Part shown: positions 27,102-35,614 of the stretch, piece by piece
Layout: every line of letters begins with the position of its first letter
Numbering within the stretch: the first letter of the stretch is position 1
DNA from: Bhargavaea cecembensis DSE10
GTDB taxonomy: Bacteria > Bacillota > Bacilli > Bacillales_A > Planococcaceae
Length of the DNA stretch: 64,000 nucleotides
Assembly (NCBI RefSeq): GCF_000348905.1
Contig: NZ_AOFT01000004.1
Location: 153,034 to 217,033 of the forward strand
Direction of reading: 5' to 3'
Notes under the pieces: generated by a model
Told to the model about the DNA's origin: nothing
Seen by the model: the letters and a program-made list of their open reading frames with translations, nothing else
Database searches by the model: none
Position numbers and translations under genes: made by a program

Positions 27102-27716
27102 TCAATTATTAATATACTTCTCAAATACCGCTCCAAAGTCTTTTTCATGGTACTTGGCGCGCGCCTGCTGCATCCAGTCAAAGCCGAACTCGGTGAGTTG
27201 CTTGTACTGGTCAGCCAACTGAACGTCGGACGGGCGTGCGTTGTGCAGCACCTGGACGGCACGGTCGAGGCTTTGTGTGGCCATGTCCATCTGGATGCTG
27301 TTTTCGTGAGTCACTTCAGCGATGTAGCCGAGCGCCTTGTACAGGTCTTTCAGCTGGTCCAGCTGTTTTTTGTCAACGTCGATGCTGAAGGCCTGGTTGC
27401 CGAGCGTGAACTTGATCTCAACGTCAAGGTCGACTTTCCCGGCAGTCTCAAGCGCGACATCCGCGAACTTGTATTGCGAGTATGCATAGCGCTTCAGTGT
27501 CCGCTTGGAAGACACTGCGGTGTCCCCGTCCACATGGATGAACGCAAGATTCGTAAAGCAGTACTCGTCCGCCTTCGTCTTAATCAGGAAATAGATTTTC
27601 TCGTTGTCTTCGTGGCGGATGTAATCATCGGCATCCGTCTTGTCATAGTCCGCCGGCCCGATGATCTTCCCGATATCCGACAGTCCGAGCGCGTCGGAAG
27701 CAAGTTTTTTCAGCAT
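27102..27716 (-). CDS. PH-domain protein, YvbH type
   Basis: A 204-residue soluble protein. The N-terminal ~125 residues (NEKIYFLIKTKADEYCFTNL, DGDTAVSSKRTLKRYAYSQY) fit the bacterial PH-like domain. The C-terminal ~60 residues (QMDMATQSLDRAVQVLH, DWMQQARAKYHEKDFG) fit the YvbH oligomerisation extension. The molecular role is unknown. It is a single-gene unit with its own terminator. Confidence 0.8.
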   Translation of the reverse strand: MLKKLASDALGLSDIGKIIGPADYDKTDADDYIRHEDNEKIYFLIKTKADEYCFTNLAFIHVDGDTAVSSKRTLKRYAYSQYKFADVALETAGKVDLDVEIKFTLGNQAFSIDVDKKQLDQLKDLYKALGYIAEVTHENSIQMDMATQSLDRAVQVLHNARPSDVQLADQYKQLTEFGFDWMQQARAKYHEKDFGAVFEKYINN

Positions 27717-27828
27717 GGTGCAGCCCCTCTTCCTCTATATCAATTCACTTTCAGTATATCATTTCATGTGTTGCATTCCGGACAAAAAATAGGAGCAGCC
27801 GTCTAAAACCCGCTCGCTCCCAAACTCA

Positions 27829-28953
27829 TCACCCATTCACCGCCGCACCCCGCAACGGATGATAGGTACTCAAATCCATTTCCGCCGCCTCGCCAACTGC
27901 AAGGCAGGCAGCAAGGTAGCCGACGTAAGGTCCCATTGTCAGACCGGAAGGCCCCAACCCGGTTGCCACAGTGACCTGCCCGAGTTCCTCGAGCTTCCCC
28001 AGCAGCGGCAGGGAATATTCGCCCATCGGCCGGAAGCCGATCCGGACTTCCTTTAGTGTACCCTGTGAGAGTCCAGGAGCGATCCGCAAAGCCTCCCCCG
28101 CGACTTCATGCAACCCGCCGACGGTCTGCCGATAGTCGAATCCGGAACCGGTCTCCCTTGTCGCACCTGCCACCACGCGTGAATCGTCAAACGCCAGCAT
28201 GTAGTGGCTGCTCTGCGGCAAAACGACAGGCCAGTCAGACGTGTCTTCACCCGGCATATTAATATGAAGAATCTGCCCCCGCTGCGGCTGCACGTTCACC
28301 TGCACACCGAGCGGTTCCAGAAGTTCCGGCACCCAGGCGCCCGCAGTGACGATCACTTGGTCAGCATCAATGATCTCATCACCCACCGCAACGCCTGTCA
28401 CCTTGTCCCCATCTGATACAAGACTCGCTTCCCCATCCACAATGCGCGCCCCGTTTTTCCGGGCAGCCCGCACCATCGCCTCGCGCAGCAGCCGGCCGTC
28501 AATCCTGGCCGCGCCCGATACAAAGACGGATTCCAGTTCTTCATCTAATGGAGGAAACCTGCGCCGGGTCTCCTCGGCATCCAGCCGCAGGACCTCGCCG
28601 AGTTCAGGCGCATCCGCCTGCCTAGCCTTCACCGCCTCTTCAATACGGTCCAGTTCCTCCGGCCGGTCGCTCACGCAAAGCGCGCCGACTCTCTTGTAGC
28701 TGGTACGGTGCTCCCCCTCCTCTTCAAGACATCGGATCAGTTCCGGATAGAACTTTGCTCCCTCTTTGGCCAGTCGGTACCAATCCGGATTCTCGGCATG
28801 GGACACCCACGGACAGATGATCCCCGCTCCCGCCAGCGTCGCTTTCCCCTGCTGCTCCTTGTCGACCAGAATCACTTCTGTATCCGCCTGCCTGCTCAGA
28901 TGATAGGCGGCGCTTGCGCCGACGATGCCCGCTCCGATCACCACAACGTTCAC
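27829..28953 (-). CDS. FAD-dependent oxidoreductase, D-amino-acid oxidase/glycine oxidase family
   Basis: A 374-residue DAO-family flavoprotein. The N-terminal dinucleotide motif is VVVIGAGIVGASAAYHLS, the second FAD contact is VIVTAGAWVPELL, and the C-terminus has ATGLGPSGLTMGP. Family members oxidise D-amino acids, glycine, sarcosine or related secondary amines. The precise substrate is not readable. The GTG start at 28953 is preceded by GGGAGAG. It is monocistronic, with a family B repeat array upstream. Confidence 0.8.
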   Translation of the reverse strand: MNVVVIGAGIVGASAAYHLSRQADTEVILVDKEQQGKATLAGAGIICPWVSHAENPDWYRLAKEGAKFYPELIRCLEEEGEHRTSYKRVGALCVSDRPEELDRIEEAVKARQADAPELGEVLRLDAEETRRRFPPLDEELESVFVSGAARIDGRLLREAMVRAARKNGARIVDGEASLVSDGDKVTGVAVGDEIIDADQVIVTAGAWVPELLEPLGVQVNVQPQRGQILHINMPGEDTSDWPVVLPQSSHYMLAFDDSRVVAGATRETGSGFDYRQTVGGLHEVAGEALRIAPGLSQGTLKEVRIGFRPMGEYSLPLLGKLEELGQVTVATGLGPSGLTMGPYVGYLAACLAVGEAAEMDLSTYHPLRGAAVNG

Positions 28954-29078
28954 TCGCTCACTCTCCCTTTACATCCCTGATATATCCAGTATATAAATTA
29001 CTGAATATTAGGTAAAGTGTTTCTTCGGGTGTCATTCGGATCTTCTCCATGTGCCTTCCCCTTTTGCTACTCCCCGCA

Positions 29079-29176
29079 GGGCACTCAGTAATGATTTAGG
29101 GGTACTCGGCGCAATTTTGGGGGCACTCGCCCTCTATTAAAAGGCACTCAGATCAAATTTCAGCGCACTCGCTTTG
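29079..29176. repeat. tandem degenerate ~21-bp repeats, family B (GGCACTCG)
   Basis: Five units begin G(G/T)(C/A)ACTC(A/G) at 20-22-base spacing: GGCACTCAGT, GTACTCGGCG, GGCACTCGCC, GGCACTCAGA and GCACTCGCTT. It lies between the FAD oxidase start and the thiolase terminator. The same family recurs at 42750, 44138 and 44321. Confidence 0.75.
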
Positions 29177-29187
29177 ACGCTCACAAC

Positions 29188-29229
29188 AAAAAACACCAGG
29201 TGAGAAAACAATATGTCTTCTCACCTGGT
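29188..29229 (-). terminator. terminator after the thiolase, end of the catechol operon
   Basis: Minus strand ACCAGGTGAGAA, loop, TTCTCACCTGGT, then GTTTTTTG. It lies next to the stop at 29237. Confidence 0.9.
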
Positions 29230-29236
29230 CTATTCA

Positions 29237-30430
29237 TTAAGCCTTCAGATTCTCTACAATCGTCGCGATGCCCATGCCGCCTGCGATGCAAAGCGTGACG
29301 AGGCCGTAGCGGCCGCCGGTGCGCTCAAGTTCATGCAGCACCTTCGTCATGAGGATCGCGCCGGTCGCGCCGATCGGGTGGCCGAGTGCAATGGCGCCGC
29401 CGTTCGGGTTGACCTTGTCGATATCCAGGCCGAGTTCATTGATGCAGGCGACCGCCTGGGCGGCGAATGCTTCGTTCAGCTCGATGACATCGAGGTCTGC
29501 GACCGAGAGGCCTGCCTGGCGCAAGGCTTTCTGCGTCGCGCCGACCGGTCCCATGCCCATGAGGTCAGGCGAGCATCCGGAAGATGCCTGCGCGACGATT
29601 CGGGCTTTCGGTGTGAGCCCGTAACGCTCGGCGGCTTCCTCGCTCGTGACAAGCAGTGCTGCAGCGCCGTCGTTCCGGCCGCTTGCGTTGCCCGCGGTGA
29701 CCGTGCCGCCTTCCTTGAAGACCGGCTTCAGTTTGGCGAGTTTCTCAATGCTCGTTTCCCTCGGATGCTCGTCTGTCTTGAAGTCGATCGTCTGCCTGCG
29801 TTCCTGGACAGCGTATGGGATGATCTGCTCCTCAAAGCGGCCTTCACGGATCGCAGCAGCGGTGCGTTCCTGGCTGAGCAGGGCGAATTCATCCTGCTGT
29901 TCGCGTGTGATGCCGTATTTCTCGGCCACGTTTTCAGCGGTCGTGCCCATATTCAGGTTCCCAAATTCCTCGAAAGGCTGGGAGCCCGGCTGGCTTTCCG
30001 TGTTCGGGTCTTTCAGGACCGTATTTCCGGCCTTCACGCCAAATCTCACGCCGCTCACATAATACGGCGCGGTGCTCATCGACTCTGCTCCGCCCGCGAT
30101 GATGACGTCGCTCAGGCCCATGCCGATCTGCTGTGCGGCGGAGTTCACCGCCTGGACGCCCGATCCACACTGCCGGTGCACGGTGTAGCCCGGCACGCTT
30201 GCCGGGATTCCCGCGCGGAGCAGCGCCAGGCGCGCAAGGTTCGACTCGTCCGCGCTCTGCTTGGCCTGCCCGAGGATGACTTCTTCCACGATCTCTTTAT
30301 CGATGCCTGTCCGCTCGATCAGCGCCTCCATGACGTGAGCCGCCAGGTAGTTCGCCGGCACGTTGCCGAGCGAGCCGCCGAGTTTGCCGATCGCCGTGCG
30401 GACGGAATCGATGATGACTGCGTTTTTCAT
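29237..30430 (-). CDS. pcaF: thiolase, probable 3-oxoadipyl-CoA thiolase
   Basis: A 397-residue thiolase. The acyl-enzyme Cys is in VHRQCGSG (about 88), and the catalytic His and Cys are in GHPIGATG and CIAGGMG near the C-terminus. By sequence it could be an acetyl-CoA acetyltransferase. Directly after muconate cycloisomerase and the 3-oxoadipate CoA-transferase genes, its likely job is to split 3-oxoadipyl-CoA into succinyl-CoA and acetyl-CoA. Its ATG overlaps the catB stop (ATGA), and it is the last gene before the terminator. Confidence 0.85.
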   Translation of the reverse strand: MKNAVIIDSVRTAIGKLGGSLGNVPANYLAAHVMEALIERTGIDKEIVEEVILGQAKQSADESNLARLALLRAGIPASVPGYTVHRQCGSGVQAVNSAAQQIGMGLSDVIIAGGAESMSTAPYYVSGVRFGVKAGNTVLKDPNTESQPGSQPFEEFGNLNMGTTAENVAEKYGITREQQDEFALLSQERTAAAIREGRFEEQIIPYAVQERRQTIDFKTDEHPRETSIEKLAKLKPVFKEGGTVTAGNASGRNDGAAALLVTSEEAAERYGLTPKARIVAQASSGCSPDLMGMGPVGATQKALRQAGLSVADLDVIELNEAFAAQAVACINELGLDIDKVNPNGGAIALGHPIGATGAILMTKVLHELERTGGRYGLVTLCIAGGMGIATIVENLKA

Positions 30431-31554
30431 GCAAGCACTCCTTTTTCACGAGAGTAATGTTCGACTTTTTCATGGTCAACTTCGACGCCGAATCCGGGAC
30501 CGTCCGGAACGATCACGTTAAAGTCCCTGAACTCGACCCGGTTTGTCGTGATGGAGTCCTTGAACAAAAGCGGCCCGAACAGTTCGGTGCCGAACTTCAT
30601 CGGCGGCATCGTCGAATACAGTTGGACTGTCATCGCCGTGCCGAGGTCCGACTCGATCATCGTGCCGCCATACAGGCCGAGGCCCGCCGCTTCCGCGATA
30701 CCGGCTGCCTGCTTGACGGCTGTCAGTCCGCCTGTCTTGCCGATCTTGAGTGCGATCGAGTTGCCGGCGCGGTGCTTTGCGATATGGAAGATTTCCTGGA
30801 TCGACGTCGCGCCTTCATCAGCCAGGATCGGAACCCGGTAACGGTCTGCCAGACGCGCCATCCCTTCGTGGTTCCAACCAGGGAGCGGCTGCTCGATCAT
30901 TGAGATGCCGCCGTCCTGGAGAATCGGGATGCACTGGTTGGCCGTGTCTTCATCCCACGCCTGGTTCACATCGACCGTGAGCCTTGCCCGGTCGCCGACC
31001 GCCTTCTGGATCTCAAGCACATGCTCGACGTTTTTCATCGGGTCGCCCTTGCCGATCTTCAGCTTGAAGATGTTATGCCGTTTCTGATGCAGGTACTCCT
31101 TGGCTTCCTCGATGTCCTTGCCGGTGTCGCCGCTTGCCAGTGTCCAGGCGACCGGCAGGCCGTCGTGGATCTTGCCGCCGAACAGCTCGTACGCCGGGAT
31201 GTTCCGCTGGCGCGCGGCCAGGTCGACGATTGCACTTTCGACCAGTGCTTTCGCGTGCAGGTTGCCGCGGACATGGATGGAAATGTCGTGCATGATCTTG
31301 CCGAAGCGGATCGGGTCCTGCCCGATCACATGCGGCGTGATGTACGTATCGATGTTCGCCTTGATCGCTTCCGGAGTGGACTCGCCGTACGAAGCGCCGC
31401 CGATGGTCGCGATCTCCGACCAGCCTTCACGGCCCTCCGTGTCCCTTACCCGCGCCACAACAACCGCCTGTTCGGTGATCGTATGCATCGCGAGCTGGTG
31501 GGGACGGATTGTCGGAAGGTCCAGAATCGCCACCTGAACCGATTGGATGATCAT
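30427..31554 (-). CDS. catB: muconate cycloisomerase
   Basis: A 375-residue enolase-superfamily protein of the MLE subgroup. FKLKIGKG carries the KxK base, VDVNQAWDE, MIEQPL and LADEGATS the three metal ligands, and ALKIGKTGG the opposite Lys. It turns cis,cis-muconate, the product of catechol 1,2-dioxygenase, into muconolactone. I use the ATG at 31554, with AGGGGGCAG before it, in place of an upstream start that runs into the preceding gene. Confidence 0.88.
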   Translation of the reverse strand: MIIQSVQVAILDLPTIRPHQLAMHTITEQAVVVARVRDTEGREGWSEIATIGGASYGESTPEAIKANIDTYITPHVIGQDPIRFGKIMHDISIHVRGNLHAKALVESAIVDLAARQRNIPAYELFGGKIHDGLPVAWTLASGDTGKDIEEAKEYLHQKRHNIFKLKIGKGDPMKNVEHVLEIQKAVGDRARLTVDVNQAWDEDTANQCIPILQDGGISMIEQPLPGWNHEGMARLADRYRVPILADEGATSIQEIFHIAKHRAGNSIALKIGKTGGLTAVKQAAGIAEAAGLGLYGGTMIESDLGTAMTVQLYSTMPPMKFGTELFGPLLFKDSITTNRVEFRDFNVIVPDGPGFGVEVDHEKVEHYSREKGVLA

Positions 31555-31570
31555 CTCAACTGCCCCCTTT

Positions 31571-32212
31571 TCACTCGATAAATGCCGCTTCCGTCTTTTC
31601 GCGTACTTCTTCGATTGTCGCACCCGGCATCAGTTCGACCAGGCGGAGCTGCTTGTCTTCCGTCACTTCGAATACCGCAAGTTCCGTGAAGATCATGTCC
31701 ACACTGCGTGTCGAGGTGATCGGATATGTGCATTCCTTCAGCAGTTTCGGTGAGCCATCCTTGGACGTGTGGGTCATCGTGACGTAGACTTTCTTCGCCC
31801 CTACAAGCAGGTCCATCGCACCGCCGACGCCCATGATGTTCTTTCCTGGAACCGCCCAGTTTGCAATCACGCCGTGCTCGTCCACCTGCAGCGCGCCGAG
31901 GATCGCCGCGTCGACATGGCCGCCGCGGATCATCGCGAATGATTCGGAGCTGTTGAAGTAAGCAGCGCCTACCGCCTCGCCGACCGGGAGTTTCCCGGCA
32001 TTCACTAGGTTCGGGTCGATGTCTTCCTCCTCTACATCCGTGACGCCGAGCAGGCCGTTTTCCGTGTGCAGGTAAATATCATCGTCTTCCATGTATTCCG
32101 CGACGAGCGTCGGGATGCCGATTCCGAGGTTGACACTCATCGGCCCTTTGAGTTCCTTGGCAACGCGCTGGGCGATCATATGCTGCATTTCCTGTTTCGT
32201 CATCGTTGTCAT
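31571..32212 (-). CDS. 3-oxoacid CoA-transferase subunit B (probable 3-oxoadipate CoA-transferase)
   Basis: A 213-residue beta subunit of family I CoA-transferases. The catalytic Glu lies in HTENGLLG (about 51), and [16 protein letters not shown] marks the N-terminal part. It pairs with the subunit A encoded upstream with a four-base overlap (32209-32212), giving equal synthesis. In this cluster the acceptor is probably 3-oxoadipate (PcaJ/CatJ role) with succinyl-CoA as donor. Acetoacetate (ScoB) is the alternative. Confidence 0.85.
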   Translation of the reverse strand: MTTMTKQEMQHMIAQRVAKELKGPMSVNLGIGIPTLVAEYMEDDDIYLHTENGLLGVTDVEEEDIDPNLVNAGKLPVGEAVGAAYFNSSESFAMIRGGHVDAAILGALQVDEHGVIANWAVPGKNIMGVGGAMDLLVGAKKVYVTMTHTSKDGSPKLLKECTYPITSTRSVDMIFTELAVFEVTEDKQLRLVELMPGATIEEVREKTEAAFIE

Positions 32213-32895
32213 ACGCTCACCACTCCTTCCTTCGTCAGCACTTGCTTCGCCTCGATGATGACATCGACGAACAGATGGGGTGTGACGACTTCTTCCGGAT
32301 TCAGTTCACCCGGTTCGACGATTTCATCCACTTCCACGATGACCGTCTTTGCGGCCGTCGCCATGAGCGGGTTGAAGTTCCGTGCCGTCTTGTAATAAAC
32401 GAGGTTGCCGAGCGTATCCGCCTTGTGCGCGCGGATCAGCGCGACATCGCCGCGGATCGCTTTTTCAAAGATATACGGCACGCCGTCAATTTCGCGCTCT
32501 TCCTTGCCCTTTGCCAAATCCGTTCCGACGCCGGTCGTCGTATAATAGCCGCCGAGGCCCGCACCGCCGGCACGGATCGATTCGGCAAGCGTTCCCTGCG
32601 GCAGCAGCTCCAGCTCGATCTCACCCGCCTGGTACTTGTCGCCGACATCCCGGTTACTCGTGAAATACGAGCCGATGCCTTTTTTGATTTTGCCCTGATT
32701 CAGCAAGATCCCAAGACCCTTGCCGGATTCGCCAAGGTTGTTGGAGACAATCGTCAGACCGGCGACATCCTTTTTCGTCAGTTCATCAATCAGTGTCAGC
32801 GGCGCGCCGATCAGGCCGAATCCGCCGACGAGGATGGTATCCCCGGACTTTACCAGTTCAAGCGCTTCTGCCGAGCTCTGTTTTCGTTTCGTCAT
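32209..32895 (-). CDS. 3-oxoacid CoA-transferase subunit A (probable 3-oxoadipate CoA-transferase)
   Basis: A 228-residue alpha subunit. The CoA-binding signature is near the start (GDTILVGGFGLIGAPLTLID, about 18-37), and NNLGESGKGLG and GVGTDLAKGKE follow. It works as a heterodimer with the following gene to activate 3-oxoadipate. It sits three bases after the CMD-family gene. Confidence 0.87.
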   Translation of the reverse strand: MTKRKQSSAEALELVKSGDTILVGGFGLIGAPLTLIDELTKKDVAGLTIVSNNLGESGKGLGILLNQGKIKKGIGSYFTSNRDVGDKYQAGEIELELLPQGTLAESIRAGGAGLGGYYTTTGVGTDLAKGKEEREIDGVPYIFEKAIRGDVALIRAHKADTLGNLVYYKTARNFNPLMATAAKTVIVEVDEIVEPGELNPEEVVTPHLFVDVIIEAKQVLTKEGVVSV

Positions 32896-32898
32896 CGT

Positions 32899-33630
32899 TT
32901 ATCCCTCCGACTTCATTTCTGCGGCTGCCTTCAGCGAGTCACTCAGCTCAAACCATGCCGGGATTCCGGCGGTCAAAATGCAGATATAACCGACGTCCGC
33001 CAGCTCGGCCTCGGATGCGCCCGCCTGCCGAGCGCGCTCCATCCAAGGCACCGCTCCTTTACCGTCCAGTTCGACAATATAATTTCCAACCATATTAAGG
33101 AGCTTCAGCCGTGCCGGGACCAAACCGTCTTCAAGGATTTTCCGCTCAACCGCATCCTGATCACCCGACTCCACCAGGGCGAGTACGTCTTCCAAATAGG
33201 CCGTATCTTCCCCGTCCAGCCATCCGATGATTTCGCGGAGAAGACCGAGAGCATCCTTGCCCTCCGTTGCCGGTGCAGTTTTTCCGTTCAGCTCCAGCGC
33301 ATAGCGGACCGCTTCCATCGCCGTCTGAAGCGCGGGAACGCCTTTATATAGGTATGCCGTCAGGAAATACTCCACGATTTCCGGGACCGTGCTGCCGAAA
33401 TCGACAGCCCCCTTCGTGTGATACACCATGCTCCGGGCATACAGCCGCGCCGCGTTCATGCCTGCGATCAGGACGTCCTTCTCTTTGCGGGACAGCGCGC
33501 CGTCCTGCATGATTTCCCCGCGGATGCCGGTGTATGTATCGAGCACCTCCGGACTGTAGTCGTGCATCTTCTGCACCCAGCCCGGAACGATGTCATAAAC
33601 TTTTCTGAAATACTCCAGTGCTTCGCTCAT
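32899..33630 (-). CDS. carboxymuconolactone decarboxylase (CMD/AhpD-fold) family protein, two tandem domains
   Basis: A 243-residue protein with two CMD-like units. The first is near residues 40-115 (DVLIAGMNAARLYARSM, YHTKGAVDFGSTVPEIVEYF) and the second near 160-240 (LLNMVGNYIVELDGKG, YICILTAGIPAWFELS). The AhpD CxxC motif is absent, so a redox role is unlikely. The operon has no visible muconolactone isomerase (CatC, ~90 residues), and this gene sits where such a step is needed. It might substitute for CatC or act on a carboxylated substrate; both are inference. Confidence 0.75.
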   Translation of the reverse strand: MSEALEYFRKVYDIVPGWVQKMHDYSPEVLDTYTGIRGEIMQDGALSRKEKDVLIAGMNAARLYARSMVYHTKGAVDFGSTVPEIVEYFLTAYLYKGVPALQTAMEAVRYALELNGKTAPATEGKDALGLLREIIGWLDGEDTAYLEDVLALVESGDQDAVERKILEDGLVPARLKLLNMVGNYIVELDGKGAVPWMERARQAGASEAELADVGYICILTAGIPAWFELSDSLKAAAEMKSEG

Positions 33631-33669
33631 TTTTTAACCCTCCATTTTAAACCACAGAAAGAGATACGC

Positions 33670-34512
33670 TTATGCGCCTCCCAATTTTCCCAAAAACGTT
33701 TCGATCGCCTGATTCACTTCCGGACGGTCTTCGAACACAAGCGTGTAATGGTTCGCATCGGTCTCGGTCACGTCCAGATCCCGGATGGCTGCTTTGGTCT
33801 TGTCGTAATGCGCTTCCAGGAATAGCGGCGGCATCTGTCCGATGGCGCCGGATGCGTAGACGAGCAGCACCGGGCAGCTGATCGTCGAACCGATTTCCTC
33901 AGGATCGAAGGTATAGAAGCTGCCGAAATCAGCACGGATGCCGGCCTCGTCAGTCTTGTTTTCCCAGTGGCCGCCCTTCTCGCCAACCTCATAGGCAGCC
34001 GTCTTGGCAATCTCGTCGGACCAGGTAATCCCGAGATTCCCGTAGATTCTCTGGATTTCCGCCACGTATGCTTCCTGCGAATCATATGCCTTGCTGATTC
34101 GGCCAAGGGAAGGTTCAACGATGCCCCGCTGGTGCTCGGACATTTCAGCGGCACCGTCAAGCAGAATGACGCCTTTCACAGAGTCCAGGCGGCTCGCGAC
34201 AATCGCCGAAATAAACGCTCCCATCGAATAGCCCATCAGAATCGGGTTCTCGATCTCCAGTTCTTTGATCAGCCCGATGATGTCGTCCGCATGCTTGAAG
34301 ATCGATGGCTCCTGATCAAGAGCTGCGGAGTTACCGCGCCCCCTTAGGTCGACCGCGATAATCCGATAGTCACCTTTGAACCGTTCTATATAGTAATGAA
34401 GGTTCCGATGATTGCCCGTGAGGCCGTGGATTGCGATGATCGTCCCTTTTTCGCCCGGGTGGTCCGCCACCTGGATAGCATTCCCGTTCACATTCACCTG
34501 ATAAAATTGCAT
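33670..34512 (-). CDS. alpha/beta hydrolase, probable 3-oxoadipate enol-lactonase
   Basis: A 280-residue alpha/beta hydrolase. IIAIHGLTGNHRN is the oxyanion loop, LMGYSMGAFIS the Ser nucleophile (about 97), and the His is in DANHYTLVFEDRP. In the cluster its likely role is PcaD/CatD, hydrolysis of 3-oxoadipate enol-lactone. It is the first gene of the 34512-29237 operon. The promoter 34541-34569 has an IclR-type palindrome over its -10 box. Confidence 0.75.
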   Translation of the reverse strand: MQFYQVNVNGNAIQVADHPGEKGTIIAIHGLTGNHRNLHYYIERFKGDYRIIAVDLRGRGNSAALDQEPSIFKHADDIIGLIKELEIENPILMGYSMGAFISAIVASRLDSVKGVILLDGAAEMSEHQRGIVEPSLGRISKAYDSQEAYVAEIQRIYGNLGITWSDEIAKTAAYEVGEKGGHWENKTDEAGIRADFGSFYTFDPEEIGSTISCPVLLVYASGAIGQMPPLFLEAHYDKTKAAIRDLDVTETDANHYTLVFEDRPEVNQAIETFLGKLGGA

Positions 34513-34530
34513 TCCTTCACCCCTTCTCCA

Positions 34531-34549
34531 TTGTACGTATATTGTACAC
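34531..34549. promoter_or_regulatory. IclR-type operator, copy 2 (enol-lactonase operon)
   Basis: The minus strand reads GTGTACAATATACGTACAA. It differs in two positions from the perfect palindrome TTGTACGATATACGTACAA at 35544-35562. It covers the -10 box of the operon promoter. Confidence 0.65.
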
Positions 34550-34569
34550 TAAATCGCATAGCGTACCAA
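34541..34569 (-). promoter_or_regulatory. promoter of the enol-lactonase to thiolase operon
   Basis: Minus strand TTGGTA (34569-34564), 17-base spacer, TACAAT (34546-34541), 29 bases before the ATG at 34512. The geometry is the same as the iclR promoter. Confidence 0.65.
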
Positions 34570-34573
34570 TGAG

Positions 34574-34615
34574 GCTAAAAGAAAGAGGGCATCCGGCTGA
34601 ATGTCCCCTTTCCTG
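34574..34615 (-). terminator. probable terminator after catA
   Basis: Minus strand AAAGGGGACAT with ATGCCCTCTTT (imperfect stem), then TTTCTTTT. It lies between the catA stop and the next promoter. Confidence 0.5.
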
Positions 34616-34621
34616 TTCTGA

Positions 34622-35401
34622 TTAGTTTTCGAAGCGGAGCACGAAGCCCAGTTCTGCTTCTTTGTAATCCCCTTTATCAACGAGCTTCGTCATGAGGGAT
34701 TGGCGGACGCCTTTTGCAACGTCTGTTTCAAGCCACTCGTCGCCTTCGAAGAAGACTTGCGTGATGAGCGTTTCATAGCCTTCTTGCTCAAACTTCATGT
34801 GGATGTGAGCCGGGCGGAAGGAATGGTAGCCTGCTGCACGCGTGAACTCACCTGTCGGGCCGTCAGTCGGGATCGAATAAGGAATCGGCAGGATCGACTC
34901 AACTTCGAAGTCGCCGTTTTCGTCAGTGTAGAAATGGCTGCGGAGGTTGAAGTCCGGTGCGTCCGAGTCAAAGTTGGAATAGTAACCGCTTGCATCATCC
35001 TGCCACCACTCAACCTTCGTGTTGGCCAATTTCTTGCCGTTTACATCGGAGACATTGCCCTTGAAGCGCAGCTTTTCGCCCGGCTCATCATCCCGCATGT
35101 TGATTTTCGCCGGCTTGCCTTCGACGAGCGGCGAACCTTCTGTCCAGTAAGGCCCGAGGAGGGAAGGCTCCGTGCCCGGAAGATCTTTGTACTTCGCCTG
35201 AAGGACATAGGTCTCAACAAACACATCCAGGTAGAGCGGGATCTCGCCGGAGCGTCCGAGGCGGTCCGCCCAGTTGACGAAGTTCGTATACTCTTCGTGG
35301 TTCAGGTTGGCTTCCGCCAGAAACTCTTGCATGTGTTTAACAAATAGATCGTATACCTCGACGACACGGTTGTTGATTGCAGTTTCAGTTGTATTTGCCA
35401 T
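34622..35401 (-). CDS. catA: catechol 1,2-dioxygenase (intradiol)
   Basis: A 259-residue intradiol dioxygenase. An N-terminal helical dimerisation region (1-75) is followed by the beta-sandwich with Fe(III) ligands: Tyr in LLGPYWTEGSP or nearby, Tyr in DASGYYSNF, and the two His in FRPAHIHMKF. It cleaves catechol to cis,cis-muconate. The ATG at 35401 follows AAAGGAGAG. It is transcribed away from the IclR regulator, with operators and cre-like sites in between. This is the ortho pathway and is distinct from the extradiol enzyme at 1740-2741. Confidence 0.92.
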   Translation of the reverse strand: MANTTETAINNRVVEVYDLFVKHMQEFLAEANLNHEEYTNFVNWADRLGRSGEIPLYLDVFVETYVLQAKYKDLPGTEPSLLGPYWTEGSPLVEGKPAKINMRDDEPGEKLRFKGNVSDVNGKKLANTKVEWWQDDASGYYSNFDSDAPDFNLRSHFYTDENGDFEVESILPIPYSIPTDGPTGEFTRAAGYHSFRPAHIHMKFEQEGYETLITQVFFEGDEWLETDVAKGVRQSLMTKLVDKGDYKEAELGFVLRFEN

Positions 35402-35479
35402 TTCAATCTCTCCTTTGATGATTACTAGTAGGATGCTTAAGGACCACAGCAGACTTACACTAAATTACCGGATTTACAT

Positions 35480-35528
35480 TAAAAGCGCTTGCAATAGCGA
35501 GCCGACGGATTGCCGGCAAGCGCTTGCA
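35480..35528. promoter_or_regulatory. two cre-like sites within a direct repeat between catA and iclR
   Basis: TAAAAGCGCTTGCA (35480-35493) and GGCAAGCGCTTGCA (35515-35528) each differ from the cre consensus at one fixed position. They belong to an 18-bp direct repeat, GCGCTTGCAATAGC(G/A)AGC, with a 35-bp period (35485 and 35520). Dual CcpA control of catA and iclR is plausible. Confidence 0.5.
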
Positions 35529-35552
35529 ATAGCAAGCACTTCGTTGTACGAT
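35524..35552 (+). promoter_or_regulatory. promoter of the iclR gene
   Basis: TTGCAA (35524-35529), 17-base spacer, TACGAT (35547-35552). The -10 lies inside the palindromic operator, which suggests autorepression. The -35 overlaps a cre-like site. Confidence 0.6.
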
Positions 35553-35562
35553 ATACGTACAA
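35544..35562. promoter_or_regulatory. IclR-type operator, copy 1 (iclR/catA intergenic)
   Basis: TTGTACGATATACGTACAA has perfect 7-base arms around ATATA. A further half CGTACAA follows at 35575-35581. The near-copy at 34531-34549 makes this a credible site for the adjacent regulator. Confidence 0.7.
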
Positions 35563-35614
35563 GAAAACGTTTACCGTACAACTTTGTTCTAAGTATAGAA
35601 AGGAGTCACTAGGT

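Noticed and set aside
29213..30457. 414-codon plus-strand frame opposite the thiolase
   Set aside because: Antisense shadow; the thiolase active-site residues are on the other strand.
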